Source: Bathymodiolus brooksi (taxonomy: Eukaryota; Mollusca; Bivalvia; Mytilida; Modiolidae). From it: a DNA stretch of 64,000 nt. This document shows, piece after piece, positions 11,075 to 21,490 of the stretch (the stretch's first letter is position 1; the number at the start of each line of letters is the position of its first letter). Made by a program: the position numbers and the translations under genes. The notes beneath the pieces are model-generated. The model ran no database searches, had not been told where the DNA came from, and was given only the letters and a program-made list of their open reading frames with translations. The stretch is taken from contig OY804586.1 of the NCBI GenBank assembly GCA_963680875.1, positions 53,354,203 to 53,418,202 of the forward strand, written 5' to 3'.

Positions 11075-11283
11075 TTGTGGCAGTCAGATTTATTGGTGGA
11101 GGAAACCAGAGGACATGGAGAAAATCACCAGCCTGTCGCAAGTCATTGACAAACTCTATCACATAATGTTGTATCAAGTACACCTCGCCTGAAAGGGATT
11201 CGAACACAACTTCAGTGGTGAAAGACACTGAATGCATAGGTAGTCTTAAATCCAACTACCATACGATCATGACCACGACACCG
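11075..11283 (-). mobile_element. SINE-1 copy, minus orientation
   Basis: Carries 'gtggcagtcagatttattgg', 'tatcacataatgttgtatc', a B-box relic ('gggattcgaaca') and the head 'ggtagtcttaaatccaac' up to 'gatcatgaccacgacacc'. The 3' tail upstream of 11,075 is poorly preserved. Confidence 0.75.
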
Positions 11284-11454
11284 GCAGTAAAAATATATTA
11301 ATTACTAGTCAACTTATTCACACTCTAAATTAGCATCTTTCTCAATTATAATGAATTTAAATGGACAGTTTTAAAATTATTGTAACTTTTCAAATTTCTC
11401 CTAAAGTAAAGAGTTTGTACACTTTTATTATAATGTAAATTAATTATTTATTAT
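11284..11454. other. Short AT-rich spacer
   Basis: Nothing recognised between the SINE and the following tandem block. Confidence 0.5.
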
Positions 11455-12395
11455 AACCCCCGCAAACAAATTATACCCCCCGCAAACAAAGTTTGGGGGG
11501 GGGGGGGTATATAGGAATCACCCTGTCCGTCCGTCCGTCCGTCCATGTACCTTGTAAGCCCAACTCTTCCTAAATCGCTTATTGGATTTTTATGAAACTT
11601 TACACATTTGTAGTACACTACCTGCAGATGTGCATGAAGGAATATGGTTGCTGTCCAAAATTTAAAAGGGGAGATAATTCAAATTATACTTTCACGAAAA
11701 GGGGGGGGGGGGGGGGGGGCATGTACCTTGTAAGCACAACTCCTACTAAACTGCTAATTTATTTTTTATGAAACTTTACACATTTGTAGTACACTACCTG
11801 CAGATGTGCATGAAGGAATATGGTTGCTGTCCAAAATTTAAAAGGGGAGATAATTCTACTTATAATTTCACGAAAAGGGGGGCATGTACCTTGTAAGCAC
11901 AACTCCTACTAAACTGCTTATTGAATTGTTATGAAACTTTAGTTGTAGTACACAACCTGCAGATGTGCATGAAAGAATACCGTTGCTGTCTAATATTTAG
12001 AATGGGAGATAATTCAACTTATACTTACACGAAAACGGGGGTCGTGTATATTGTAAGCACAACTCCTCCTAAACGGCTTATTGGAGTTTTGTAAAACTTT
12101 ACACAGTTGTAGTACACTACCTGCAGATGTGCATGAAGGAATATGGTTGCTGTCCAAAATTTAAAAGGGGAGATAATTCAACTTATACTTTCACGAAAAG
12201 GGGGGGGGGCATGTACCTTGTAAGCGCAACTCCTACTAAACTGCTTATTGAATTTTTATGAAACTTTACACAGTTGTAGTACACTACCTGCAGATGTGCA
12301 TGAAGGAATACCGTTGCTGTCTAACATTTAGAAGGGGAGATAATTCAACTTATACTTTCACGAAAAGGGGGGTCGTGTACTTGTGGCGAACCCTA
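11455..12395. repeat. About 165-bp tandem block, five units
   Basis: Opens with two 'ccccgcaaacaaa' words, a G-run and 'gtccgtccgtccgtccatg', a start I recall from many bivalve dispersed repeats. Five head-to-tail units follow, beginning near 11,543, 11,720, 11,883, 12,043 and 12,210. Each has 'cttgtaag.acaactcct', 'ttgtagtacactacctgcag' and 'ggggagataattcaa'. G-runs at unit ends vary from about 4 to 20. Confidence 0.85.
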
Positions 12396-12861
12396 GATGT
12401 ATGTTCTTGGTTAGTTCATTTTTCATAGGTAACTTGCTAATATATCTGTTGGTGTTATTTGCCAGACTGGGCAGCCATATTCTATGATTGTTCTAACCAG
12501 GCTGTTGTATATTCTTAGTAGCTTCGTTCTTGAGATGTTTGCCAAACCTTTTATTTCTCTTATTATATGGATGGAATTGTTGGGTTTTTCTCTCTACATG
12601 CATGATATTAGATACGATAACGTAACCCTCATTCCGCTTGTGCTCCAGTTAGGAGCAAAAGCGGACTGAGGGTTACGTTATCGTATCTAGCATGATGTGG
12701 GTGTCAAATTTGATCTTCTCATCTAAGATAATTCCGAGTAGTCTGGGTGTTAGATCATATTTGAAACTGTAGTGGTTGGAAAGATGGAAAGTTTGGTCTT
12801 GAACCAATATTGTTTGAAGGTAAAATGTCATCTGACTTTTTACAGGACCTCGTATGCACAT
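12396..12861 (-). pseudogene. LINE reverse transcriptase thumb fragment
   Basis: Minus-strand reading gives two blocks typical of the region after the RT catalytic core. Upstream is 'LLGIILDEKIKFDTHI' (the family pattern is YLGi.lD.kl.f..Hi); downstream is 'LVRTIIEYGCPVWQ' (pattern ..lRPilEYg.pvW). The blocks are separated by the 81-bp palindromic element at 12,609-12,689 and one frame change. The fragment is short, with no endonuclease, YADD or tail. It belongs to a different LINE family from the one at 21.5-24.4 kb. Confidence 0.7.
12609..12689. mobile_element. Palindromic 81-bp MITE with 9-bp TSD
   Basis: Two 38-bp arms (starting TAGATACGATAACG) pair with only 2 mismatches around a 5-nt loop 'agtta'. 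Flanks are 'GCATGATAT' and 'GCATGATGT', an 8/9 direct repeat consistent with a 9-bp target-site duplication, the size typical of Mutator-like elements. It disrupts the LINE fragment around it. As a snap-back hairpin it encodes nothing. Confidence 0.85.
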
Positions 12862-13321
12862 GCAAAGGAAGATCCGTTTGTAGTAAAGGATGTGTTTCGG
12901 ATTACGATGGTGAATGAAACATGTATATTTTGTGGTTTTAAATGTTCAAAATGTCTAAAAGGGTGTTGTCATTTATGAATCACTGCACTTTAATAAAACA
13001 AAACTACAAGGGTTCACATGAGATGTATACAATGCTCGTAGCTATTTAAGGGTCCGTATATTCACCCAAAAACACCACAAAAACGAATTGAATCTTACAC
13101 AAACATTTAAATAAACAAATGTGAAATTTATGTTTGTATGTGTATTTATTGGGTACCACGACTTACCGAAATCTCCCTAGAACTTACCGAAATCCCCCCT
13201 GTGTGTGGAAGAATCCCCCCAGAAGTGATATATATAAATACAACTTATTTAGGTTCCTATGCAGTTTTTAAATAAAAATAATACGCTTTGAAAGTTGTAG
13301 AGCCGATTTAGTGTTGTCAAT
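12862..13321. other. No gene; short duplication
   Basis: 'acttaccgaaatc' occurs twice within 25 bp near 13,157 and 13,177, followed by C-runs. Otherwise featureless. Confidence 0.5.
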
Positions 13322-14962
13322 ATAAATTCAAATTCAAATCATTTATTGGATAAAGCATAGCTAAATACATGTACTTCATAATCACAATGTTGCGTAATCC
13401 AATACAATCACAAACATATATAAACATAGAGATAACACATAATATCATAATATTAAGTCTTCATATAAGACTATAATCTTTAGGGATGAACACATCAGTC
13501 AGATAATAATATCATAATGTTTATTATCATTTTGGGAGTATAATAATTAAATAAGATTAAAATTATTATTATCATTTGAAATGTTTGCCAGTTACTTGAG
13601 GAAAGTTAAATATTTTTAAAAGTTGAATCTCTGAGTGAGTAGGATTCTTTTAAATATAAGCAAATGTTATTTAAATCTTGAACTGAACTAGGATTGAGGA
13701 CATAGCCAGAAATGATGGGTACTTTGCTCATTTGCATATCTAAGATGGCGACGCCGGGACGTCTGCAATTTTCATATGATTTATATAGACGATATCATTC
13801 ATAATTGCATGTGTGTCATTTTCTGAACTTGAAAATGATACATTGAATCAAGCTGAATTAAATGAAATAAAAATTAATGAAAACAATTAAATATTCGAGG
13901 TTCCTGGGCTAAATGAAAATCCGAGGCGACGAACCCTTTTTTGGCCTTAAGAGTCTATGTAAAAATGTCTGAAATACATGAAACTGGTGGCGTGTTACAC
14001 AAAATTTAACAATGAATGACATTTGGCGACATATTTTCTGAAATTAATTCAGATTCCTCAATAATATATGTAATTATATTGACTAACCTTATATTTCTAG
14101 CTTCTAAACTCGGGGTTCCCACATTAAATATAATATGATCAGTTTTGCATGATCACGATATCAAAGACATGTCTAAAATCGTTACAAAACAAAAATATTT
14201 GAATTTTGACAGAAGAAAAACTTTGCGGAAATAAACAATAACTTTTAATTTTCGAATCATTGACGGACACATTGAATTTCCGTACTGTAGGCTATTTTTT
14301 GACAAATCTAATAAACGATCCATCAAGCTTGAAACTGCAGTCACGTGATCAAAATCTAATTTAAATATGATGAATATTTATGAGGTAAGTACCATCAATT
14401 TCTGGATATGAGACGGTTGATTGTCACTTCTGTAGTTTCATTAAATTTCCTATTAAACAGTGTAAAGAATTTATCTCTCACTGAATTATATATGGGACAC
14501 CATTAAAAAGTGATGTTCATCTTCAACCTTATCTTTACATGCTTTACAAAATCTCTCATTAGCTGGTATTGTGGGTTTGCAATATCTCCCAGTTTCAATA
14601 GCAAGGCTGTGTGCACTCAATCTAAGTTTTGTTAAGAAAGAGCGCACATATCTATTAATATTAAATGTTAGATACTTTTGTATTTCAAAAGTTGCGAGGA
14701 TTTTACTGAAAAATCTCAATTTTCCTGTTTCGCTATTTCTTATATGTATTAACTGGTTCATAAGTTTACCAGAATAATAGGTACTCATTTCCTTACTAAA
14801 TTGCACAAGAGAGAGATCCAAAGTATCTAAATTAAATATAGTTTTTAGTTGTTCTACAGATTTCCCCCAAGAAAGACAGTTTTGAGAGTGTAACTGTTTG
14901 TCTTCGTCAAAAGCTGATCTTAGTAAATCATATACATAATATAAGAAATGTGCATATTCCAA
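13322..14962 (-). pseudogene. 3' end of a LINE, split by an inverted-repeat element
   Basis: Minus-strand ORF 14,962-14,486 gives about 158 residues ending in the LINE C-terminal module 'RLSAHSLAIETGRY' followed by 'CKACKDKVEDEHHF', a Cys/His zinc-knuckle-like motif. Homologous sequence closes the LINE at 21.5-24.4 kb ('ISAHKLVIETGRY'). Coding continues to about 14,411, resumes below 13,700 ('VQDLNNICLYLKES'), and then a 3' UTR ends in 'ATAAATGATTTGAATTTGAA'. That (TTTGAA)n-type tail marks the true 3' end at about 13,322. The copy is 5'-truncated, as is usual for LINEs, and interrupted by 13,701-14,410. Confidence 0.75.
13701..14410. mobile_element. 710-bp inverted-repeat element inside the LINE
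   Basis: The left end 'catagccagaaatgatggg' and the reverse complement of the right end 'catatccagaaattgatgg' align for about 33 bp with a few mismatches and single-base gaps. The element sits exactly between two halves of the LINE 3' coding end. No ORF of interest lies inside; the 63-codon minus ORF has no recognisable motif. A target duplication is not clear. Probably a non-autonomous DNA transposon. Confidence 0.55.
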
Positions 14963-15197
14963 GATGGCGAAAATTTTTAATGGGAGATAACTCTATTTAC
15001 CTGTGACGTTAGCACTGTTTATGCGTACTTGTAATATATAATAACAAAATTAATATGAAACCGGCACGGCCATGAATGCTCGCGCATCTGAAAATTATCT
15101 GGCAATTTCACGCTCATCCAGTGCATCAAAAAGTGTCGAGATTTTTTGGGCCGAGATATATTGGGGACGACTTTTTTTTAGGGCCGAATCTAGTCTC
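14963..15197. other. Spacer, no feature
   Basis: Sequence between the LINE and the next inverted-repeat element. It contains 'aagatggcgaaaattttt' next to the LINE edge and nothing recognisable. Confidence 0.5.
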
Positions 15198-15541
15198 ATT
15201 CAATCGCAATCGTAACTACTCGGCCATTCTCGCTACCCTGCAAATAACCTCGTACGTACATAGTAGAAATTCTTCTTAAATTGTTTGCCGGAAGCTAAGT
15301 TAAGTTAAGCCGCACAAAAATATAGTCCACGAAAATCCAATATGGAAGACATACTAAGTAAAATCTAATCATGCAAAACTAATTAAAACTGTAATTGAAA
15401 TATAGAACATTGTTTAAAATATAACTTTATCAAACTTTCATGTAACTGACATGTGAAAAGTAGTGCGATTTATACGCCTAATGCATACGAGGTTATTTGC
15501 AGGGTAGCGAGAATGGCCGAGTAGTTACGATTGATTCAATC
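15198..15541. mobile_element. 344-bp MITE with ~55-bp terminal inverted repeats
   Basis: The arm at 15,198-15,254 ('gtaactactcggccattctc', 'gctaccctgcaaataacctc') returns in reverse complement at 15,486-15,540. Only a few differences are present near the outer edge. The loop of about 230 bp is AT-rich and non-coding. Target duplication not determined. Confidence 0.8.
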
Positions 15542-16966
15542 GAGCTGTCGTTCCTTTATTGGAGTTATCGTTCCTTACGAAATCTCAAAAGTTAACTTCC
15601 GCGTAGAAAAAAAATTCTTGTCAGTATGTCAGAAGAGATTTAATAAATTAAAAAATATCAATATAAGTAAAACAAACTAACAAAATGACTTTTATTACAC
15701 ACGGGTTCCGGGTCTCAGTGGTATCTGACGTACGAGACTTCAGGATCACCTTTGCGCTTTATGTTAAGAAGATCTTCATTAATTGAGTGTGTTAGTGTGT
15801 TACACAGAAACCGGTGTTTACAAAGCGTCGATTTTTTTTTCTTCGATAGTATGTTCAGCCATGTTTGTTAAAAAATCCTAAGTACACATTTTATACCATA
15901 AAGAGCTCGCATAATAAATGAATTTTTAAAAGCTCATATTGGATTAAATTATTCACAATGAACGTAAATAATTTAAAGCTCACACGCCACGACAAGGCTA
16001 TGAGCATGTGGTGGGGGCAGGGAATTTAATGGGGAATTTAGTCGTCATTACTTGTAATAGGGGGCAGGGATTTTAATGGGATATTTAGTCGTCATTACTT
16101 ATAATTATCGATTTTTAAAATTTAATAATGTATCTTTTCTTTATAATTTATTTGTTTTAAGATACAAATATCATGTAATTAAATATTAAGACAACATTTA
16201 TATGAGCATGGTTTTCATAATGTCATTATTATTCCTACACGGGGTTCTTTCGATGTTCCAATAATTTTTTTAAAGTCTGTCATCTGCTCGTAACTGTACA
16301 ATATAATGGACGGTACGTTATTTTTAGATTGTTCAACCTTTTGAATAAATGGATGGTCTTTCACCATGCTTAAAACGTTCAAAATGCCAATTATAGAGTG
16401 TTGTTTTCTTATTCAACTAGATGGAAATCATTATTTAATGGATGACTCATGAAACACCAATTATTTCTATATGGTACGAAATGGTCATAATGTATCTACT
16501 TCCATATGGTACGAAATGGTCATAGTGTAATTCTATTTCCAAAATGGCTACTGCGCAATATTACATATGGTACGAAATGGTTATGGTGCAAAATACATAA
16601 TTCGTTCCAGTTAACCCAAGAAATAATGAAAATGTTGTTTCATTTAGTTTCAATACATTTCACAATAAATTGGTATAAATGGATAAAGTTATTTAATTCT
16701 TATGTGAATTTAAGAATTTTTTTAAATTTTCCTGCTGGATACATAACTTTAATATAAAAAAATATGATGAAAATATTTTTAAATATAAGGACACACGCTG
16801 TATCTTTTATTCTTTATTTTAGTCAAATAAGTAGATCTGGATAATTTACTACCAAAAATGACTCGTTATTTCAATGTGAAAGAGAACCTATACAAATGCA
16901 GTTTTTGAGGTATATACCTTAAAATGACATATGCTCTAAGAAAAGATTTGCTTGAGAAATTATCAA
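15542..16966. other. Non-coding, with small local repeats
   Basis: Two tandem about 50-bp copies at 16,012-16,098 share 'tttagtcgtcattact' and 'gggggcaggga'. Three copies of 'ATATGGTACGAAATGGT' followed by CAT or TAT start at 16,469, 16,504 and 16,565. The 83-codon ORF at 16,506-16,757 has no motif. Confidence 0.6.
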
Positions 16967-17272
16967 TTAAATAATTACCAAATTAAGTCTAAGAAGTCCA
17001 GATGAATAGGAGTAGGTTGGTCCTACTTCTTCTCTCAAACAGTTCAAACAGCAGAAGGTGGAATAGCTGGTATTAACCAAGACGCCTATGTCGGACAGGG
17101 AAAGTTGTTGACAATCATAGTGATACCATGAATTACAGGAGTCGTACTGTACTGAGTTCTCGGTACAATTCTGTCTACACTCACCGCAAGGCCAGAAAAC
17201 GGACCTTTTTAAGTATGAAATTTTGCGTTTTGGCATTTTTGTGGTTATACGGAAATTAGATATATTTAACAA
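16967..17272 (-). pseudogene. PHD-finger-like ORF with lost zinc ligand
   Basis: A 101-codon minus ORF contains 'WPCGECRQNC', then 'SVQYDSCNSWYHYDC', then 'FCCLNC'. The spacing matches the Cys4-His-Cys3 PHD finger (C-x2-C … C-x2-C-x4-H-x2-C … C-x2-C), but the third zinc ligand is Tyr (VQ-Y-DSC instead of VQ-C-DxC). PHD modules of this kind are common in ORF1 or capsid-like proteins of invertebrate retroelements as well as in chromatin readers. The likely start is the internal Met of 'MPKRKISYL'. The ORF ends shortly after the finger, at a possible donor 'TTTG|GTAATT'. Degraded retroelement ORF is the leading reading; a first exon of a host PHD gene is possible. Confidence 0.55.
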
Positions 17273-17640
17273 TGTAAGAGCGCTTTTTGGAAGTTAATTC
17301 TTATTCCATCAATTTATATCTTTTTGTAATTCTATCTAGATTCAGGAACCAATCGTGAATTTGACCAATGAGATTAACAGGAAATAAAATACTGTCCAAT
17401 GATATCTACAGGAAATAAAATGTTGTCCAATATACAGGGAATACCTGTCATTTCAGTAATTTATGGTCCCAGTTTGCAATTGTTCTATGGAAAACTTGAG
17501 AAATCTTTAAAATGTCAAAAAGTGTGGTATGACTTCTTTTGAATTTTTGCGTTTCCTGTCTGTGTATAATTGAGCAATAATGGCCATCTGGTCGTTGCTA
17601 TTTGTCAAGAAATATACCCCATTAGTAGGTGTGTATTAAT
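17273..17640. other. No feature recognised
   Basis: Two near-copies of 'gaaataaaat.ctgtccaat' lie at 17,381 and 17,412. Otherwise AT-rich without signals. Confidence 0.5.
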
Positions 17641-18782
17641 GGACGAAGTCCTTCTAACGGTAAGCTGTCCGATTTTTTCCTTCTATATTGATAGCCAAAT
17701 ATCTGTTCACTGGAAGTTTAAAAAATAGATCAATTGATAATTTAGAAACGCAAAAGAAATATATTTCAATGAAATATTCTCAATTCTTTAATTATTTACT
17801 CTATGCAAAATCGAAATAAACTTGAAATAAAATTCTAATAAAAAAATCTCTTTCTACGAAACTCCCGATTGGAGAGCGGCGTAGGTAAAATGAACGCCAT
17901 AACAAATAAAAGATAATAGCTTCACCGGGCGCAATTACGAACGAAATAAAAAGTATATCCCTTAATTGTTCCTTCAAAACATGAATTAAAAAAATGCTTT
18001 TTTAAATAGATACAACGCTAAATTACTCGTGTTTTGGGAGAAAATTATTCATGCGCAGTTGTTGAATGTTGCAGGCGACGGGTTTTCATATTTGTAAACA
18101 GAAAACGATCGACAATTGCACTTGGAATCTATCGCTAAAATTCATTGAGGTACGCATATTTTGTTATCTTATGCCTGTAATTGGAAAGAATATGATCTCC
18201 TGGTTCTATGCATATGTAGAACACATTGAAATTAAAACAAAAACAGTCAATATAATACATTTTCCTTACCTTGATCTATCCCAAAATGTCAAAATCCGTG
18301 ATGTACCTAATTATTCATTGAAGAGTCCAAAGAATTCCGAATGCAAACTGGCACACATTTATGGTATGAATAAAGGAAAGGTTTTTATGTCATGTGTATT
18401 ATATACAAATAGATATGTGAACGTAAATGAATGAATGCTCTTTCAATTTTAACAGTTGTCATTAAATAATTTACACTAGAAAGGTTATTATGATGTCGTT
18501 CGAAATTGTGTCCGGATCTAGGTCACAGAGTGACTAGAATGGGGTCATGAAAATCTGTTCTAAGTTAAAACCCGTAACAATGCATTGAATAATATATGGG
18601 CTATGATTTAAAAGGAATATTGGTGTTTAATCTGAAATATGAACATGCAATCAGCTTCATCAATTTGGTCAAATTTATTATCAAATGCCACGGTCAATAT
18701 CATCGAAATTGTTCGTAATTGCGTCCGGTGAGGCTAACGTGTACGGATCATCGTATTATTGAAATTTTAGGACTTCGTCCTT
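17641..18782. mobile_element. Inverted-repeat-bounded segment, ~1.14 kb
   Basis: 'GGACGAAGTCCT' at 17,641 is inverted at about 18,769. Inside, 'caccgggcgcaattacgaac' (17,922) reappears inverted at about 18,710 with few changes, and a third related word lies at 18,495. Nested inverted motifs at both ends suggest a DNA transposon with subterminal repeats, but no target duplication was found. Confidence 0.4.
18066..18434 (+). other. 122-codon ORF of unknown meaning
   Basis: The longest open frame within the inverted-repeat segment. It starts MLQATGFHICK and has no recognisable domain, signal peptide or strong membrane segment. A good donor ('CAAG|GTAAGG') lies antisense at 18,268, but every minus frame there is closed. 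Probably a chance ORF, kept because of its length and location between inverted repeats. Confidence 0.15.
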
Positions 18783-19547
18783 CAAACAGGTTGCCTGTCT
18801 CATATTAAATTGGTAATAAAACATTCATGAGTTAATTATAATGACAATAACTAATGTTTCAACTGGAACTTTCCAACAAAAAATCCTAGTTGTGGATAAA
18901 ATGATTTTCAAAACAAAAATAAAATTAGAAAATTAATGAACCAAATTTCAAATATATAATTAAAAATATCTTAATACTTCAGCAATTAAAAATAATTTGA
19001 CAGGCATGTATTTAAAAGAAATTATGTAGCCGCCAAAATACAATATAAAAAATTAAACTGAATTAATGAACAACAAAACCCAATTTTGATCAAATCCTGT
19101 TAACAGTTTAATTCTTTTAATTTTTTTTTTATCAGACAACTTGATATGCCTTGATATTACATATTGTCATCTTTAAGATATAATTTTTATTTAATTTATG
19201 TTTTGTTTAACGACACCCATTTGCAACTTTTCCAACAACCATGAAGCTTATACAAACAAAAAATAATACATAATGCTTATATGAAATTTCATAATTTATA
19301 AGCTCTAAATAATTTTTTCTTAAATTATTTATTTTTAATTTTTGATATTAATTTTATTCCTATAAATGATATGTAATAGACTATGTTATGAGAACAAAAT
19401 CACGTCCTAATCACATTTTTGGTCACAAGTAATATTATCATTGAATCAATAATTCTTTTTCACTAAAAGATAATAATTGTCTTTTAAATAAATAAATAAA
19501 TAATTATATAATACACATATAAATATTGAACAATATTATAAAACAAT
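18783..19547. other. AT-rich, no gene
   Basis: Very AT-rich with short (AAAT)n stretches such as 'aaataaataaataa' at 19,490. Nothing else seen. Confidence 0.55.
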
Positions 19548-19650
19548 AATACGGTCCGAGTTGTCTTAACATACGAGCCGACTTACGGGCCGAATTGTCC
19601 TCGCTTACGGGCCGAGTTGTCCGCGGGTCGAGTTGTCTGGCATTCGTGGT
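19548..19650. repeat. CpG-rich 'gggccgagttgtcc' mini-array
   Basis: Five imperfect copies of 'cgggccgagttgtc' (variants ggtccgagttgtc, gagccgact, gggccgaattgtc, gggtcgagttgtc) lie at 15-25 bp spacing in an AT-rich setting. Such clusters can be ends or subterminal repeats of a mobile element. The overlapping 64-codon ORF is a by-product. Confidence 0.6.
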
Positions 19651-20108
19651 GTTATATATATAGTATGAACAAATTTGAAAATTAAACCGAATTTTCAAGG
19701 TAGAATTACTTCAACTTTGACTATAAAACACTGCCTTAATAATTTCATACTCTAAGATATTTGCATTTCGGTTTTTTGGTGTGTTTTTTTTTTGGTTTTA
19801 TTACTTTGTTTTAATTTTTTATTTTTTTTTGCTTATTTTTCTTTTTGCCAGATTGATGTCTCGTAGTGCTGTTGTATCCAAGCAATCATCCTTCCTATAA
19901 ATAGTTAGCATATCAAAACTTGGTCACATGTTATAAGGAAATTGATAGCCCCTCCCCTTATTCGTATATGACTGTTATCTGTTGTTTCCTCTGCTCATTT
20001 AGTTCATGTTTATTGAAAAGTTATCAGCAGTACTTGGTATAATATATAATATTAACCTCACAGACACTGTAATGGAACGTGTTCTTTATATTTTCACTTT
20101 GTTCGTCA
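19651..20108. other. No feature recognised
   Basis: T-rich stretches around 19,780-19,850; nothing identifiable before the hAT terminus. Confidence 0.5.
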
Positions 20109-21397
20109 CAGGGGCGTAGTTGAGGCTTAATAGTGTACACGCCATAATTCTTGAGAGGGGGAGGGGGTTTGGGATTTTTATTTTACGAGATGCAAAATGG
20201 TGCGATCTGGGGCCATTTCAGGGATTCATATAACATAGAATCAAGCACAATTTTAATGACTTTTGATAGACAAAAAATTCTTAAAATTGTCCAAAATCTG
20301 CCCTTCGCGTTTCAGCAGATGCGAACACCTCCATTGCTTTGTACAAGTCCACTTCAAAATCTCGGTTAATATGCATCAATCCAAGGGAAGATAGCCTGTC
20401 ATTCTTCATGGTCGACCTGACATAAGTTTTCAAACGTCTCAGTACACTAAATGACATTTCAGCAATAGCGCTTGCTACTGGCATGGTTAACAAAACACAT
20501 AGTTTTATTAATATTGTATCTATAGAAGGATAGAGAACTGGATTTGCAGAATCAAGTGTGGTACAAAGTGTTGTTGGCAAATCATTACGTTTAGTAATGA
20601 CCCAGTGGGTTCGCCATCTGGCTACTTCTCTCCTGAAATCCTCTAATGACAAATAAATGTCAGCCTGATATGCCTCGTATATTGTAGCAACATGATCATC
20701 AGTTAATTTGTCTACAGCACGGGGCAGTAGATGCTGTGCATGGAAGCGGTTTTCCGATTTAAGGAGACGTGATTCAAGTTCGTAATCAAATTGTCCAAAA
20801 ATGGATAGTACAAAGAAATTCGCCAATACTGTTTTGGCGTTTCCGCGGGGTGATTGACTCTGGTAGTCTGTCTACCACATCGCCTGGGCATACTATTAGA
20901 TATATCAAAAGATTTGGCTGAGTTCAGTGCAGACTGATACAACTCATCCTAAACCGATTCGTCCTGTCGTTCAGCTCTTAGCATTTCAATCACGGTCTTG
21001 GATTCTTTGATTGCTTCAAGAAAGTCGCTTTCGTTATCTTGGAGGAATATTGACAGATAAACATGGCTATGTAAAATATGTTACGCTACTACCAAAGCTA
21101 TAATAAACTGAAACCGCATGGTGGATACAAGAAACTTTGTCATCGCCTTGGTTTTGTAAGCGTTCTTAACGCATTGACCACAACTGGATATTGACGTCTT
21201 TAAGGTATACAATGCGTCCGCTCGACTTGTCCAACACATAATTACCATACAACAGTTACTAGTACGTCTTATTAGCGATAAATTAACTATATTGATTTAA
21301 TTAGACTGGTAAAAGTAACAATACATTTTTTTCATTCTTTTTTAACCTGTCGATGTGCACGCCATGGCGTGACAGCGTATATGCAGCTACGCCTCTG
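20109..21397 (-). mobile_element. hAT transposon, internally deleted
   Basis: Ends are 'CAGGGGCGTAGTTG' on the left and, inverted on the right, 'CAGAGGCGTAGCTG'. These imperfect terminal repeats fit hAT elements of the CAG-GGCGTAG type. Between them lies only the C-terminal third of a transposase on the minus strand. The left flank 'gttcgtca' and right flank 'tcggatat' do not match, so the target duplication has decayed or an edge was lost. Confidence 0.65.
20281..21230 (-). pseudogene. hAT transposase C-terminal region (ZMYM1-like), frameshifted
   Basis: The 181-codon ORF 20,826-20,281 holds the hATC dimerisation region: 'MPVASAIAEMSFSVLRRLKT' followed by 'RSTMKNDRLSSLGLMHINRD'. The family pattern is LP-x-t-x2-c-E-R-x-FS-x-Lr-x-ik-t, normally with E-R-S-F; here it is E-M-S-F. 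Upstream, in another frame (20,942 to about 20,830), are 'PRRCGRQTTRVN' and 'FLDNLIT', the stretch typical of zinc-finger-MYM-type-1-like hAT proteins. Further upstream, to about 21,230, come 'TVIEMLRAERQDES' and a stop. At least two stops or frameshifts, and no BED finger or DDE catalytic part, make it inactive. Confidence 0.85.
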
Positions 21398-21490
21398 TCG
21401 GATATTTTATCTTTATCTAATAATAGGACAAATATAGGATATGTTTGTAAATAGAGTTGGACAAATATAGAATATAGGACAAACCGCACC
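21398..21490. other. Spacer between hAT and LINE
   Basis: Contains a direct repeat 'gacaaatata' ×2 ('ggacaaatatagga'/'ggacaaatatagaa'). No gene. Confidence 0.5.

Noticed and set aside
18268..18340. Minus-strand exon ending at donor CAAG|GTAAGG
   Set aside because: All three frames upstream of the donor contain stops within the plausible exon.
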